From NCBI GenBank assembly GCA_029237695.1, contig CM055266.1, positions 12,541,805 to 12,605,804 on the forward strand: DNA of 64,000 bases, in the 5' to 3' direction. Both the position numbers and the translations under genes were made by a program. The stretch's first letter is position 1. Each line of letters opens with the position of its first letter. Shown piece by piece: positions 10,997 to 22,525 of the stretch. The notes beneath the pieces were generated by a model. That model made no database searches and was not told the origin of the DNA. It worked only from the letters and a program-made list of their open reading frames with translations. The stretch comes from Conchocele bisecta. Taxonomy: Eukaryota; Mollusca; Bivalvia; Lucinida; Thyasiridae.

Positions 10997-11158
10997 ATGA
11001 TAATGTATATATATGTTTTCTTGTAAACAATTATTGGATTTACATTTATTGATCATAGGCTGCATAAATGTAAATCCATCAATTGATATTTCCAGACAAT
11101 CCTAAATTTGCACTTACGAACATTTTAGTCGTAAGAAGTTTTGTGAAACGGTCCCCAG
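10997..11158. repeat. Family H palindromic element, partial copy
   Basis: The right half only of family H: TTGGATTTACATTTATTGA, then AATTTGCACTTACGAACATT, ending GTGAAACGGTCCCCA. Just upstream, 10933-10966 is a half copy of the family I end ACAGTGGAACCTCTCTAAAC. Confidence 0.65.
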
Positions 11159-11180
11159 AATGGTAAAATACCTGACTGTT

Positions 11181-11252
11181 TACAGTGGAACATCTCTAAA
11201 CCGGACACCCTGGGGACCTCCCATGGTGTCCGGTTTAGAGAGGTTCCACTGT
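11181..11252. repeat. Family I palindrome, copy 1
   Basis: TACAGTGGAACATCTCTAAA and CCGGACACC at the left pair with the complement ending GAGGTTCCACTGT. About 72 bp. Copies: 26711-26783 and 53543-53625. These ends are seen widely in marine invertebrate DNA (recollection). Confidence 0.75.
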
Positions 11253-11400
11253 GTTAAATACTTATATTGAATCCTACCCCCACCCCATCCCAGCTACCTG
11301 ATTTGACGTCACGTGATGTAGAAATGTGTTTGCCGGTAAGGCTTTTCATTTTGAAAATTGATATATTGCATATTCTTTGTGACTTTGTCATTTATATATC

Positions 11401-11805
11401 AAGGTGTATGATCACGTGGTACTAATAACAACAACAAGTACTGAAACTTCCAGAATTCATCCGATTCAAAGTACTTATTCTTTTATAGTTTCCTTATTAC
11501 GTAACGGATTTTGATTAAATATGGCGCATCAAACGCGTTTTGTTAAGCTGCATTTGGTGGTCTCTGTACCTTTGCCCAAACTTATGTCGACACGGAAATC
11601 GATTCTTCGCAAAAACGACATAAGTCTGTGCCGAACTCCCTGGACGACAAAATGCAGCTCACGAAGACACGTTTGCTGTGCCATATTTCATCAAAATCCG
11701 TTTCATATTAACGAAAATATCAAATAATACTTACTTTGGAGTGGGCAAGATTTCAACACTTTCAGCCACTGTTGTTGTTGTTATAACCACGTGATCAATC
11801 ACCTT
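11401..11805. repeat. Family G MITE-like element, copy 2
   Basis: Starts AAGGTGTATGATCACGTGGT and ends ACCACGTGATCAATCACCTT. Relative to copy 1 the interior is inverted. Confidence 0.8.
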
Positions 11806-11847
11806 GTATATGTGACTGTGACTAGAAAAATCGGGCTTATGAGATCA

Positions 11848-12089
11848 GGGGCCCGTTCCACTAAACTTCTTACGCTAAAATGTTCGTAAGTGCAAATTTA
11901 AGATCGTCTGTAAATTTCAATTTATGGATTTACATTTATTGAGCATAGGCTGCATATGCAGCCTATGCTCAATAAATGTCAATCCAATAATTATTGACAA
12001 GAAAACAATGTTAATGTGAAATTTACAGACTATCATAATTTTGCACTTACGAACATTTTAGTCGTACGAGGTTTAGTGAAACGGCCCCC
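11848..12089. repeat. Family H palindromic element, full copy
   Basis: GGGGCCCGTTCCACTAAAC on the left and GTTTAGTGAAACGGCCCCC on the right bound a near-perfect palindrome with TAGGCTGCATATGCAGCCTA at the centre. Full or partial copies also at 12405, 12675, 13525 and 20796. Confidence 0.85.
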
Positions 12090-12197
12090 TGGATCTAAAC
12101 CCATACACTCACCATACTCCCCATTTCTTCAGTCACAACCACATGTTGTACTGCGTCTACGTTGCTTCATTTAGATTCGAGCTAACAAGACCCGAGG

Positions 12198-14528
12198 ATG
12201 TCCGAAAACAGTGAAAGCAAGTTTTCTCCAGAAGCTATACAAAATGTAGGTATTTTCTGGGAATCTACACGATACTCCTTCAATACGATTGGAGGATGTG
12301 AGGATATGCATACATTAACGATGAATCCATGCATCAATTCTGAAGAATTCATATCTTACGGACGAATCTTAGATCTAGGATTCACACCTGGGGCTAAGAG
12401 ATCAGCGGGTCGTTTCACTAAACTTCGTACGACTAAAATGTTCGCACATGCAACATTATTATACAATGTAGTCTGTACATTTCACATTAACAATGTTTTT
12501 TTGTAAACAATTATTGGATTTACATTTATTGATATGCAGCCTATGTTCAATAATTGTAAATCCATCCATTGAAATTTACAGACGATCCTAAATTTGCACT
12601 TACGAACATTTTAGTCAACGCAGTTTAGCGAAACGGGCCCCTGGGTATAGTAATAGTGTCTGGAACCGGATCAGAGGGCCGTTTCACTAAACTTCGTACG
12701 GCTAAAATGTTCGTAAGTGCAAATTTAGGATCGTATGGAAAATTAAATTGATGGATTTACATTTATTGAGCCCTATGCTCAATAATTGTAAATCCAATAA
12801 TCGTTTACAAAATTAACATAGTTAATGTGAAATTTACAGACTATCATACGTTTGCACTCAGTACGAACATTTTAGTCGACGAAGTTACCATTACCGGTTT
12901 TATTGTAATTTTCAGTGACGAATGTACATTCACCGTGCTCGCTCATACCGGTGCCGGCCCGTCTGTTTATGACACCAAGCCCGTACGCAGGAATTAATTT
13001 AGGGGGGTGCGTTATCGACGTTAAACATTTGTTTTTGCACATCCACGGACATACCTCGGAAGATTAACCCTTTCACCCATAAGTAACTGGAATGGATTTT
13101 GATGTGTTAATTTTGCAACCTAATCCAATTATCACAAAATGATTTTCAGACCAGTCCATTTATGAACATGGGGTGTTTTTGTTCTCAAAATTATGAAAAT
13201 TACTTGCAAAAAGTTCAGATCCTGATGAGACGGCTCATCACGAGCCGGCTCATCTGGATCTACACTTTTTGCCAATACCACTATACAGGCATGTGTTGTT
13301 GAAAGGGTTAAGGGGGTGCGTTCGCACCCGTCGCACCCCCTCTGCGTACGGGCCTGGACACTTTCTGATGAACAGACATAAACCCCCAAGCAATCAATCT
13401 TCAAACTAACATAATTAGTAAATAGCAGTAAATATAGAAACCCACTTCTTTGAGATATTGGGCAAATAGCACACTCCTGTAGCCTGATCATCTATGTTTC
13501 ATTGATGGAACGGCGAACAGTTATGGGGCTTGTTTCACTAAACTTCGTACGACTAACATGTTCGTAAGTGCAAATTTAGGATCGTCTGGAAATTTCAATT
13601 AATGAATTTACATTTATTGAAAATAGGCTGCATATGCAGCCTATGCTCAATACATGTACATCCAATAATTGTTTCCACGAAAACTGTGTTAATGTCAAAT
13701 TTACAGACTATCATAATTGTGCACTTACGAACATTTTAGTCGTACGAAGTTCAGTGAAACGCCCCCCACCCCGCCCCAGATGGTGGATGTACAGGTTGTT
13801 CTGGATCTATACTTGTCATGATACCCACAAGCCCCATTTCTCCAGTCACAGCCACATTTCAGGCCTTTGAAATGGCCAAGACGAGCGTCGACATTGAGGG
13901 TGGTGAACTACGACTGATAACAGAATCTGACTACAGCGACGTTCTCGACTTCCTGCGTGTCCATTTCTTCCCAGATGAGCCAGTCTGCAAATCTCTCGGC
14001 ATCGAGCTTCATCCGGAAATGGAGCTTCTAGTCACCTCCGTGATGAAACTGAAGATCTCCTTCATGGTGGTGAGCAAGACGACGGGCGAGATTATGTCAT
14101 GTCGGGTGATCGGGATTGCACAGAAGGACGACGATATGGACGTCTCTTTCATAACGTACGATAAGTTCCTTAAAATGTACCATTTCATGAAATACATCGA
14201 GGTCCAGACGGATCTCTTCAATCAAGTCGGCGCTTCCGAGATGTTTACTTTCTTTGGGATCGGGACCAATGACAAATTCCGTAGGCGGGGCATCGCTTCG
14301 AAACTGATGCAAGCGGCGTTGGTTTTTCTCAGAGAGCTTGGGTCCGATATTGTTTGGGTGAAGGGGGAAGGGAGTTCGAACTTCTCTCAACGAATATACG
14401 AGAAACTGGGGTTTGAAATGTTTAAGGAAGTGAAGTATGCGGATTATAAAATTGATGGTGAGGTGGTCATCAACAACACCGGTGAACATAAAACGGAGAA
14501 AGTTTACGCAAAACGACTTGACAAATGA
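12198..14528 (+). CDS. GNAT N-acetyltransferase, arylalkylamine/dopamine NAT-like (2 exons)
   Basis: It probably transfers acetyl from acetyl-CoA to a small amine in the cytosol. Exon 1 is 12198-12245 (16 codons, MSENSESKFSPEAIQN, then donor GTAGGT). Exon 2 is 13863-14528, entered at TTTCAG|GCC in phase 0. The product is 237 aa. I joined the exons because the tandem paralogue at 20116 has the same 16-codon exon and intron phase. Residues 24-50 hold the FFPDEP signature seen in invertebrate aaNATs. RRRGIA at 156-161 fits the acetyl-CoA motif R/Q-x-x-G-x-A, and a C-terminal IYEKLGF follows. The frame is intact and the length is usual for the family (about 220-240). No signal peptide or membrane segment. 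The substrate cannot be told. A 5' non-coding exon and polyA site were not located; AATAAA near 15174 is possible. Confidence 0.85.
12405..12641. repeat. Family H palindromic element
   Basis: GCGGGTCGTTTCACTAAAC to GTTTAGCGAAACGGGCCCC, with AATAAATGTAAAT-type arms. The central TGCATATGCA is shortened. Confidence 0.75.
12675..12888. repeat. Family H palindromic element, right end lost
   Basis: Begins AGGGCCGTTTCACTAAAC. The right arm stops after TTTTAGTCGACGAAGTT without the GTGAAACGGGCCC terminus. Confidence 0.7.
12979..13353. mobile_element. Element with GCCCGTACGCAG inverted ends, hosting a family E copy
   Basis: GCCCGTACGCAG at 12979 and CTGCGTACGGGC at 13342-13353 are exact complements, each next to a GGGGGTGCGTT or CGCACCCCC run. 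The family E palindrome 13064-13310 sits inside, so this is a nested insertion. No transposase. Confidence 0.6.
13064..13310. repeat. Family E palindromic element, copy 3
   Basis: TTAACCCTTTCACCCATAAG at the left and GAAAGGGTTA at the right. The centre CGGCTCATCACGAGCCGGCT is close to copy 1. Confidence 0.75.
13525..13767. repeat. Family H palindromic element
   Basis: GGGGCTTGTTTCACTAAAC to GTTCAGTGAAACGCCCCCC, with TGCATATGCAGCCTATG at the centre. It lies 95 bp upstream of exon 2 of the GNAT gene. Confidence 0.8.
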
Positions 14529-14833
14529 AAATAGAAAATCGTAGACCAAAACAACCATAGAACTGGCGGTGTGGTTCCGGATCATCGTGCACTCAGACAG
14601 CGATTGATGTGTCACTGATGATACGTAGAGGCATAGAGAATATTTATTTGATCGAATCGCAGCCAACACAGACCCTGATCAGACTGAACATTAGTGCAGA
14701 CTGAGCCGCGTTGATGATTGGCACAGACGACGTAAACATAAACACATTGTTCCAAAAAACGATCGTTACAGAAGGCTAGAAATGCTGAAATTACATTTCG
14801 TACTTACAAAAGAACTACAGTGGAACCTTTCTC

Positions 14834-15123
14834 ATAGAGAATAGTAGGTTAGTGCCGTGAATGGGAAAAAATATCTGGCAAGGCTCAGGAAACGGGATGG
14901 GCGAGGCTCTGCCGAGCACATCCCGTTTCCGTGCCGCGCAAGATATGTTTTCCCATTCACGGCACTAACCTACTATTCTATTTATCCCGTCAACACCTAC
15001 AAATGGCTGTAAAATAGCCACACATATTCATACGCAGTGATTAGGTCGTATTGACAGGATAGCAAAAATGTTTCATGGCACTGTGTTTCACGGCACATAC
15101 GCACTGTGTTGACGGGATAAAAC
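14834..15123. repeat. Family C element, copy 3, nested in a family I element
   Basis: Hairpin with GAATAGTAGG and GTGCCGTGAATGGG arms, then the GCCGTGAAAC-type tail. It is flanked on the left by ACAGTGGAACCTTTCTCAT and on the right by AACCGG, the two halves of a family I end. Confidence 0.75.
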
Positions 15124-15433
15124 CGGAAGCCCTGATAAGTGTTAGTCTCGTGAATAACTTTGCCTCCAATATACTAATAAAGTAATACATACATCAGGAA
15201 TTCCTTGACTAAGATTGATCACAACTTAATTACGAGGAACATAAAAAATCACTGGCACGCCATACTTCAGTAACCCTGCCTGACGTCATCTTTTGTCGTC
15301 AACCTCCGACATGTTTTCACCATTGCTTGTGTGCGTTTTTCATGGTAAAGCTTTATCTAATTACGAACAATCATGACTGTAACAAATGTTCCATGAAAAG
15401 TCAGGAAATAAAAAACTTAAAACTGAAAAGTCA

Positions 15434-15542
15434 GGGCCCGGTTGCTTAAAGCTTCTGTTAGCTTAACAGACTGTTTAATCCTTAGCATTGCTAAGGATTT
15501 AACAGTCTGTTAAGCTAACAGAGGTCTTGAGCAACCGGGCCC
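15434..15542. repeat. Palindrome, family J
   Basis: GCCCGGTTGCTTAAAGC..CTGTTAGCTTAACAGACTG pairs with its complement ending GCAACCGGGCCC around CCTTAGCATTGCTAAGG. Bases 15124-15433 hold no gene. Confidence 0.75.
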
Positions 15543-15874
15543 AGGTTTTTTCGAAATGTTACACATATATGTATCATACATACTTGAGGGAATACATTTC
15601 GATGACATGTCACCATGGCAACCACCTAAAATAACAATGTAAGCAATACATATTCATTGTATGTTTGCGTGTTGCTAGGCAACACGAATGGAAACAGGAG
15701 GCAGCATTTTGACACATGTTTTAGATAGCACTTGCATTGGGTTATTATATATCACACATGTGAATATATTACTACACCTTATGCTACATTTACAGAAACT
15801 GACTTGCTTAAATTTACTAATTTTTTAAGTAAAATAATAATCGCGTAAACTTTAATTTAGTACCTGACCGTATA

Positions 15875-16080
15875 CAGAGCTCCAGTTAAGGTGCGTAATA
15901 TGATCAACTTTGGGGGGAATTTTGTTATTTATACACCAAAAATGGCAAGTTGGGAGTGCTTTAGAATCGTCTCATTGAGACGATTCAAAAGAACTCCCAA
16001 CTTGCCATTTTTGGTGAAGAACTAAGAAAAATACCTCGAATATTTGGTCAAATTACGCATCTTAACTGGAGCTCTGGTAT
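15875..16080. repeat. Palindromic element, family K
   Basis: CAGAGCTCCAGTTAAG and its complement at the right end. Inner arms AAAATGGCAAGTTGGGAGT meet at ATCGTCTCATTGAGACGAT. A longer relative is at 55576-55979 (AGGGCTCCAGATAAG ends). Confidence 0.75.
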
Positions 16081-16184
16081 ATACATGTACGTGAGCTGCA
16101 CTCGGAAATCTGACACACCAAGTCGTATTGTATGCCTGCCCTTTAAAGAGTCTGATTAATCATACAGCTCATACGTAGAGACTA

Positions 16185-16500
16185 CCAGGTGAGTGCCTTT
16201 TGATATCAAGTGTATCAGGCGAGGAATTCCTACCGTTTCCGAGCCGAGCCTGATACACTTGATATAAAACAGCCGAGGAATTCCTACCGTTTCAAAGCCG
16301 GGCCTGATACACTTGATATCAAAATACACTAGCCTGGCTTCCGAGCAATTCATACCGTTTCCGAGCCGAGCCTGATAAACTTGATATCAAAATACACACT
16401 CGCCTGGTATTCTTAAGCCGAGAAATTCCTACAGTTTCCGAGCCGAGCCTGATAAACTTGATATCAAAAGACACTAGCCTGGTATTCTCTTTATCAGGTA
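16185..16500. repeat. Degenerate tandem repeat, about 4 units of 60-85 bp
   Basis: Units carry GAGCCGAGCCTGATAAACTT, GATATCAAAA and GAGGAATTCCTACCGTTTC. The same unit, partly inverted, recurs at 28890-29108. Confidence 0.75.
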
Positions 16501-16869
16501 ACATTTATGCTCGCAAATGACCACATATGACTTCGTTATCTATGGACAGAACGCGGACACGTTTACGATGCGTCATTACACTGACGTCATTCAATAACGT
16601 CACATGATGTCATCCGACCAATGGAACGCCAGTTTCCGCTTCAATGTAACCCCGATGTTTGTATCAGGTCAATGCCTGATACAACAATATGTTATCAGTC
16701 AGTACGTATTCGGTCAGTACAGGGCAGGTTACCTGATAAATACTCAGCATATGCACATGTGACTACACCAACAATACACACAGTTTTGTCATATCTCGCT
16801 GTGAGTCTAATATACGACTGTGACCAGAGAAATGGGGCTCATGGGATCTATGACCAGTGTAGCCGATTT

Positions 16870-17099
16870 CATCAAAATTGAAAAGTATTCTTATCTAGCT
16901 AAGTATACTTTGAGGGAGTAATGATTTATTTTTCCCGAAATGCATTATGTCATATAGAACTAACGACTGCATATAGTTGATGATTAAAAGTATTATACTG
17001 AATGTATCACATTATCACAGCCAAAATGGCTGTGATAATGTAATAAATTCAGTATAATGAAACTTTGCTAGATAAGTTTATTTTGCAATGTTGTGAAAT
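16870..17099. repeat. Family B palindromic element, copy 2
   Basis: CTAGCTAAGTATACTTTGAG followed by GGAGTAATGATTTATT as in 1498-1784. The right end is GCTAGATAAG..GCAATGTTGTG. No gene is seen in 17100-17573. Confidence 0.65.
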
Positions 17100-17573
17100 A
17101 TGCTACTGGGCCAACACTGCAATAACATACTCATGTAGCCTGTCAACGATCTATATTGCCTGTTAGAAGCATATCGTGTGTTTAATTGATGGAGTGGCGA
17201 ACAGTGCACATCTTGATCAGACTGTGCTATTGCACAAACTGATTTGGATGTACATTGGTCGCAAAACACGTACGCCCTATTTCAGCAACACACAGTGTAA
17301 TCTTACGCGATAACCAGGGTCAACAACATACCACGGTATTTACATTTGACATTATATGGGGGTATGTAAGTTTACGTTTCATGACCTGGCTTACTTTGGG
17401 AATTTGTTTTACTTATATATATACTAGCGGAAAAAAGTAACTGTGTATGGTTATCATGTTGATAAACACATACTTTCAAGACATAAAACGATAAAACGAT
17501 CAGATGGCATTGTTTGTTAGGCAATTCTGCAAAACTTCAATTCATTTAAAATGTCACAGCATCCGTCAGTTCA

Positions 17574-18372
17574 TTATACCCCCCGCAACGAGTTGTGGGG
17601 GTATACTGGAGTCAGGTTGTCCGTGCGTGCGTCCGTCCGTCACTAAACTTAACATCAGAGAAATATTGTTATAACTTCTCTTTCCTCCATCTAAAATGCT
17701 TAATATTTCACACATGCATTCCTGTAAGGCTCTACTACCATGCTGTGCCAAATCCACGACCGTCCAACCCCCGCTGATCCCAAGGTCAAGGTCAAATACT
17801 TAGTATGTTTACAAATCGTAACATCAGAGAAATATTATTATAACTTCTACTTCCTTCATCTAAAATGCTTAATATTTCACACATGCATTCCTGTAAGGCT
17901 CTACTACCATGCTGTGCCATATCCACGACCGTCCAGCCCCGCTGATCCCAAGGTCAAGGTCAAATACTTAGTATGTTTAAAAAACTTAACATCAGATAAA
18001 TATTTTATAATAACTTTTATTTCCTTCATCTAAAATGCTTAATATTTCACTTATGCATTCCTGTAAGGCTCTACTACCATGCTGTGCCAAATCCACGACG
18101 TCCAGTCCCCGCTGATCCCAAGGTCAAGGTCAAATACTTGATCTCTTTACAAAACTTAACATCAGAGAAATAAGTTATACCTTCTATTTGCTTCAATGAA
18201 AATTCTTAATATTTCACTTGTGCATTCCTCTAATGTTGTACTATCATGCTGTGACATATCTGCGACCATCCAACCCCCGCTGAGCCCAAGGTCAAGGTCA
18301 CATACTTAGTCTCTTTACAAAACTTAATATCAGAGAAATATGTTATAACTTCTATTTCTTTCATCTAACAAT
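17574..18372 (+). repeat. Hairpin-headed array, about 5 x 169 bp, with AAGGTCAAGGTCA
   Basis: A hairpin (17576-17604, ATACCCCCCGCAAC and complement) and a GCGTCCGTCCGTC run are followed by units starting AACATCAGAGAAATA at 17651, 17820, 17988, 18158 and 18326 (period 168-170). Each full unit holds CCAAGGTCAAGGTCA. An inverted single-unit copy of the head is at 61870-62100. Confidence 0.85.
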
Positions 18373-18379
18373 ACACAGC

Positions 18380-19010
18380 GTTGTAGATATATACCTGTAT
18401 TACCATACATACTGTATTAAATCCAATGACTTTTAATCAGTTATCTGAGCGTATTGTCACTATGTCTACTTGCACGCTATGCGAGCATATGCGGTTTTTA
18501 CAAGTGGCACATGTACTTCTAATAATTGACCGTGCATCGGTTTGAAATGTTACATATTGAAAAAGTGTCCATTGTATATTTTGTGAGTGATGGTAAAAAG
18601 CTCAGAAATATAGCTTTTCGTGTAGTCTGCTGAACTAATATTTATAGGACGTTGTCATCCTATATATCTGGGACGTATTGCACCAAATGTTATTAGATTT
18701 TCTGCCATAGTATTTGCTGTAGTGGTCGAACGCACTAAGTGGTAAAACTGTTCGATAGCATGTGTAAACTCAAATGGCGGATGTGGCAACTGAATGATAT
18801 ACGCTAAAAAGAACAGCGTCATATATACTCGTTCTTTATATAGATATTCTGTAACATGTATGATTCTACTACATTTGAAACAAAAGGTCATATTTATAAA
18901 GCCAGTCCTTAATATATAAATATATAACTTTCCTACATAATAGTCCACCTCTGACGGCTTTGTATTCATAAACAAGGCGATCGCCATTGAGTGTCTCATC
19001 CACTAAATGT
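18380..19010. other. No recognised feature
   Basis: A 114-codon minus-strand frame (18655-18999) has no recognisable motif, a Tyr/Leu/Ile-rich composition expected of AT-rich DNA, and no splice context. I see no gene. Confidence 0.4.
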
Positions 19011-20045
19011 GACGATCGCCACGAAGGTCAAGGTCACCAAGGTCAAGGTCACACTATGAGGAAGTACACAATTTTAGATACGAAGGTCACGGTCACCAAG
19101 GTGATGCTCACACAATGGTGGATAGCCATCAAAGTAAGGAAGGACGTAATTGGTGAAGTTTGTTAATGATCCGACTGACGGATCAAGATATATTCAACAT
19201 TTGGACGTACATCAACAATTATTGACACAAACGTCAAGGTCACCAAGGTGACGGCCAATGTCACTGGAATGACACTGGATGGATATCTAGCAATGTGAGG
19301 AAGCTATGAAATTTGGTAATGATATGACTGACGGATCAGGAGATATTCAACATGTGGACGTATGTCCAAAATTGTTGATACCAAGGTGAAGATCGCCAAG
19401 GTCAAGGCCAGCCGAATTTCATTGGTAGCTATCCATCATTGTGAAGAAGTTTAGGGATGATCCGACTAACGGATCAAGGGATATTAAACAGTTGGACGTA
19501 CGTCCTAAATTATTGACATAAAGGCCAAAGTCACCAGAATGGTACACTGGGTGGTTAGGTATCAACGTGAGGAAGCTATTAATGAAGTTTGGAAAAGGAT
19601 CAGACTACCGGACCAGGAGGTATTCAACATTTAGACGTATGTACAAAAGTATCATTATTCACAAAGGTGAAGGTCAATGTCAGCCGAATGACAATACGTG
19701 GATAGCCATCAATGTGAGAAAGCTATTGATGAAATTTGATAATGAACCGACTAACGGAGATATGGGAAATTCTGGCGACGTCCAAAATTTACGTGCCACA
19801 AAGGTTAAGGCCACCAAGGTGACGGTCTAACCCTAACCCTAACCCAACACTGAATGGATATATATCACTGTGTGGTAGATAGTGATGAAGTTTGGTAATG
19901 ATCAGGCAAACGGATCAATAGATATGGGGAATTTGGCGACGTCCAAAAGTTACGTCCCAAATTGATGACGACATTGACGACGCCGACGACGACGCCGGAA
20001 AGTGACCGCTATGTCTCACTTTTCCACTATCCTGGGTGAGACAAA
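19011..20045. repeat. Degenerate tandem array ending in a hairpin
   Basis: Units of roughly 150-180 bp carry ATCCGACTGACGGATCAAG-like, CAACATTTGGACGTAC-like and CAAGGTCAAGGTCAC-like words. The right end has a GACGACGCCGACGACGACG run and a hairpin (TGTCTCAC at 20012, complement at 20036), so this is the inverted version of the hairpin plus pyrimidine run plus array layout. Three tandem CCCTAA telomere-type units lie at about 19829-19847. Confidence 0.75.
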
Positions 20046-20175
20046 AACTTGCTTTATATATAAGTTATAATGTTTTAGGGACCTATTAAATTGGTGCTAT
20101 AACATCAACGTGAGGATGTCGGACGAGACTACACATGGTTTCGGTGCAGATACTATACAACACGTAAGTTTACTA

Positions 20176-20332
20176 TAGGAATGAATGGCCTTTTTGTGGA
20201 ATTTATCGGGGTATACACTTGGAAAAGTCGCGGGAATACTGGACGAAGGCCGGAAGGCCTTGTCCAGTATTCCCGCGACTTTTCCAAGTTTATATCCCGG
20301 ATAAATTCAACAAAAAGGCCATGCATTCCTTA
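20176..20332. repeat. Palindromic element at the start of GNAT paralogue intron 1
   Basis: GGAATGAATGGCCTTTTTGT to its near complement, with arms TTGGAAAAGTCGCGGGAATA and a GGCCGGAAGGCC centre. It lies only 12 bases after the exon 1 splice donor. Confidence 0.8.
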
Positions 20333-20795
20333 TAATTCCAGCATCTGAAATAAATTCATCAAAAAATGTGTTTATTTTGACAGACGGCAGCCATTTGTTT
20401 ACATTGACAGCACTGACAGCGCACCTGTAGAAAGTAGTTCGGCGTGGGAGTTTACTGGGATGTACATTTTGGACAGAGACTTGCTACGGGCCAATCAAAT
20501 GTTAGGGAATTGTGTAAATATTTTTGTCCTGGAATTATTAACTCTTACAATGCACAGGTGCATATGGCGTGACAGGGATGGTAAAATGATAAACAATATC
20601 CTAATTATGTTTAGAATCAATAGCAGAAATTCGGTGATATAAAAATTGTCATGAAAACAAAAAACAATTCTTCTAAAAGCCTATTAACATATGGCCTTTA
20701 GAGGCGATATTTTGTTGTGCTTTCATGGCATCTGTTTTTATTTAGAGGCGATTTTCTTTTGTTTTCATGGCAATTCATATTTCTCTGACTCTGCT

Positions 20796-21043
20796 GGGGG
20801 CCGTTTCACTAAACTAAACTTCGTACGACTAAAATGTTCGTAAATGAAACAGTATGATAGTCTATGAATTTCACATTAGCAATGTTTTCTTGAAAATAAC
20901 TATTGGATTTACATATATTGAGCATAGGCTGCATATGCAGCCTATGCTCAATAAATGTAAATCCATCAGTTGAAATTTCCAGACGATCCTAAATTTGCAC
21001 TTACAAACAGTTTAGTCGTACGAAAATGAGTGAAACAGGCCCC
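20796..21043. repeat. Family H palindromic element
   Basis: GGGGGCCGTTTCACTAAAC to GAGTGAAACAGGCCCC. Perfect centre GCATAGGCTGCATATGCAGC. Within intron 1 of the paralogue. Confidence 0.8.
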
Positions 21044-21521
21044 AGACCTAAACATAATTAACACGTTAACCAGTGTTCCATCTCTGTCACGCTTTACTCA
21101 CCTGTGTTACAATGCTGAATTGAAATGTCGTCCGTTGTTTATGCTGTTCCTAGTGTAATTATCCGCTTGTGTTCTCTCTATTTAAACGTATCACCAAAGC
21201 TATTGTTGAGAAGTCAGCTAAAAATTAAAAACGGCACACGGCAATATTCATTTGCCGCAGGGTCCAGGCACGAGCGTATTACAAACCAGGAAAAATTTGA
21301 TGACACGCCATGCCAATATATCCAGTTTATATATTTCGTTTGCGCATGTGCACACCATGAGGAAGACACATGCCAACTATCCAGTCTCCAGCTATTACGA
21401 TTTAAATAAATTACTTCTGAGAAATTATACATGTATGTCCAAAAGGGGATGATAATCCATGACCCGGGGATCAAATCCAAAAGTCTAAATTCACTTTGCA
21501 CATCTGTACACCATAAGTAAA

Positions 21522-22068
21522 CTACTGTCTGTTTCACGAAAGCTGCCCAAATTTTATGGCTATATAAACAATTAAAAAACAATATTTTCTTTCGATAATA
21601 TTCAATTGAAGGAACAATTAAAAATGAGCCTTCTTTTTATTTCGTGAATTTTGGTCAAATATTGAATTTATTGAGAAAAAACCATTTCCCCATATTAAAT
21701 CCCCATAGACATCTTCACAGAGTGAAGATGTCTATGGGGATTTAACATGGGGACATTTTTTGAATTTCAGAAATGCAGGACCGATTTTTAAAATTTAACT
21801 TTTGTTTTCTTAGTTAGATCATTTCCAAGATATCTAGCCATGTTTTGGAGTCAATTTCCAATTTTTTTCCATTTCGGACTCCTCCCATAGCTTCTCTACC
21901 TCCTTTCCCCTATGTTAAATTCCCATATACAAAGAAATTTTTCGTAATAAAATCAATATTTGACCAATTTTCACGAAATAAAAAGAAGGCTCATTCTTAA
22001 ATTTTCCTTTAATTTCATATATTTATATAGCCGTAACATTTGGGCAGCTTTCGTGAGACAGACAGTAG
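21522..22068. repeat. Family A MITE-like element, full copy
   Basis: Terminal inverted repeats about 45 bp long start CTACTGTCTGTTTCACGAAA and include GCTGCCCAAATTTTA. The central hairpin (about 21697-21742) has arms CCCCATAGACATCTTCAC. 547 bp, no coding capacity. Confidence 0.85.
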
Positions 22069-22190
22069 GTGTGCATGCCAAATATCAAGTCTTCCACTAT
22101 TACGGTTTACTTCTTACATGAAAATGTGACGGACACAATATACCCATTTGTTTCAATAAATAATATAATTAGCGGACGATACACAAGTAC

Positions 22191-22525
22191 AATGTGTATG
22201 ATCACGTTGTTACAACAACAACAGCAAGTACTGAAACTTCCAGAAGCCCTCCGATTCAAAGTACGTATTCTGTTAATGTGTCCTTGTTAAGCTGCATTTG
22301 GTGGTCTCTGTACTTTGGCCCAAACTTCTGTCGTTGATATAAGTCTGTGTCGAACTCTCGGGACCACCAAATGCAGCTTATGAAGACGCGTTTGCTGCGC
22401 CATATTTCATAAAAATCCGTTGCATATTAAGGAAAATATCAAATCATACTTACTTTGGAGTGGGCGAGCTTTCAACACTTTCAGCCATTGTTGTTGTTGT
22501 TGTAACCAAGTGATCATGTACCTTG
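22191..22525. repeat. Family G MITE-like element, copy 3
   Basis: AATGTGTATGATCACGTTGT to CAAGTGATCATGTACCTTG. The centre is shortened relative to the other copies. Confidence 0.75.

Larger units (their letters stand above)
12246..13862 (+). other. Intron 1 of the intact GNAT gene, filled with MITEs
   Basis: Phase-0 GT..AG intron of 1617 bp. It contains three family H palindromes, one element with GCCCGTACGCAG ends and, nested in that, one family E palindrome. The last 50 bases before the acceptor resemble repeat sequence also found at 110-163 and 12087-12135. Confidence 0.75.

Noticed and set aside
14097..14669. 190-codon minus-strand frame
   Set aside because: Antisense shadow of the intact GNAT exon 2.
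17574..18372. CRISPR-like array of regular repeats
   Set aside because: The whole 169-bp unit repeats, with no unique spacers between constant repeats, and the context is animal DNA. The same applies to 34530-35490 and 57676-59165.
18655..18999. 114-codon minus-strand gene
   Set aside because: No motif, AT-driven composition and no exon signals.
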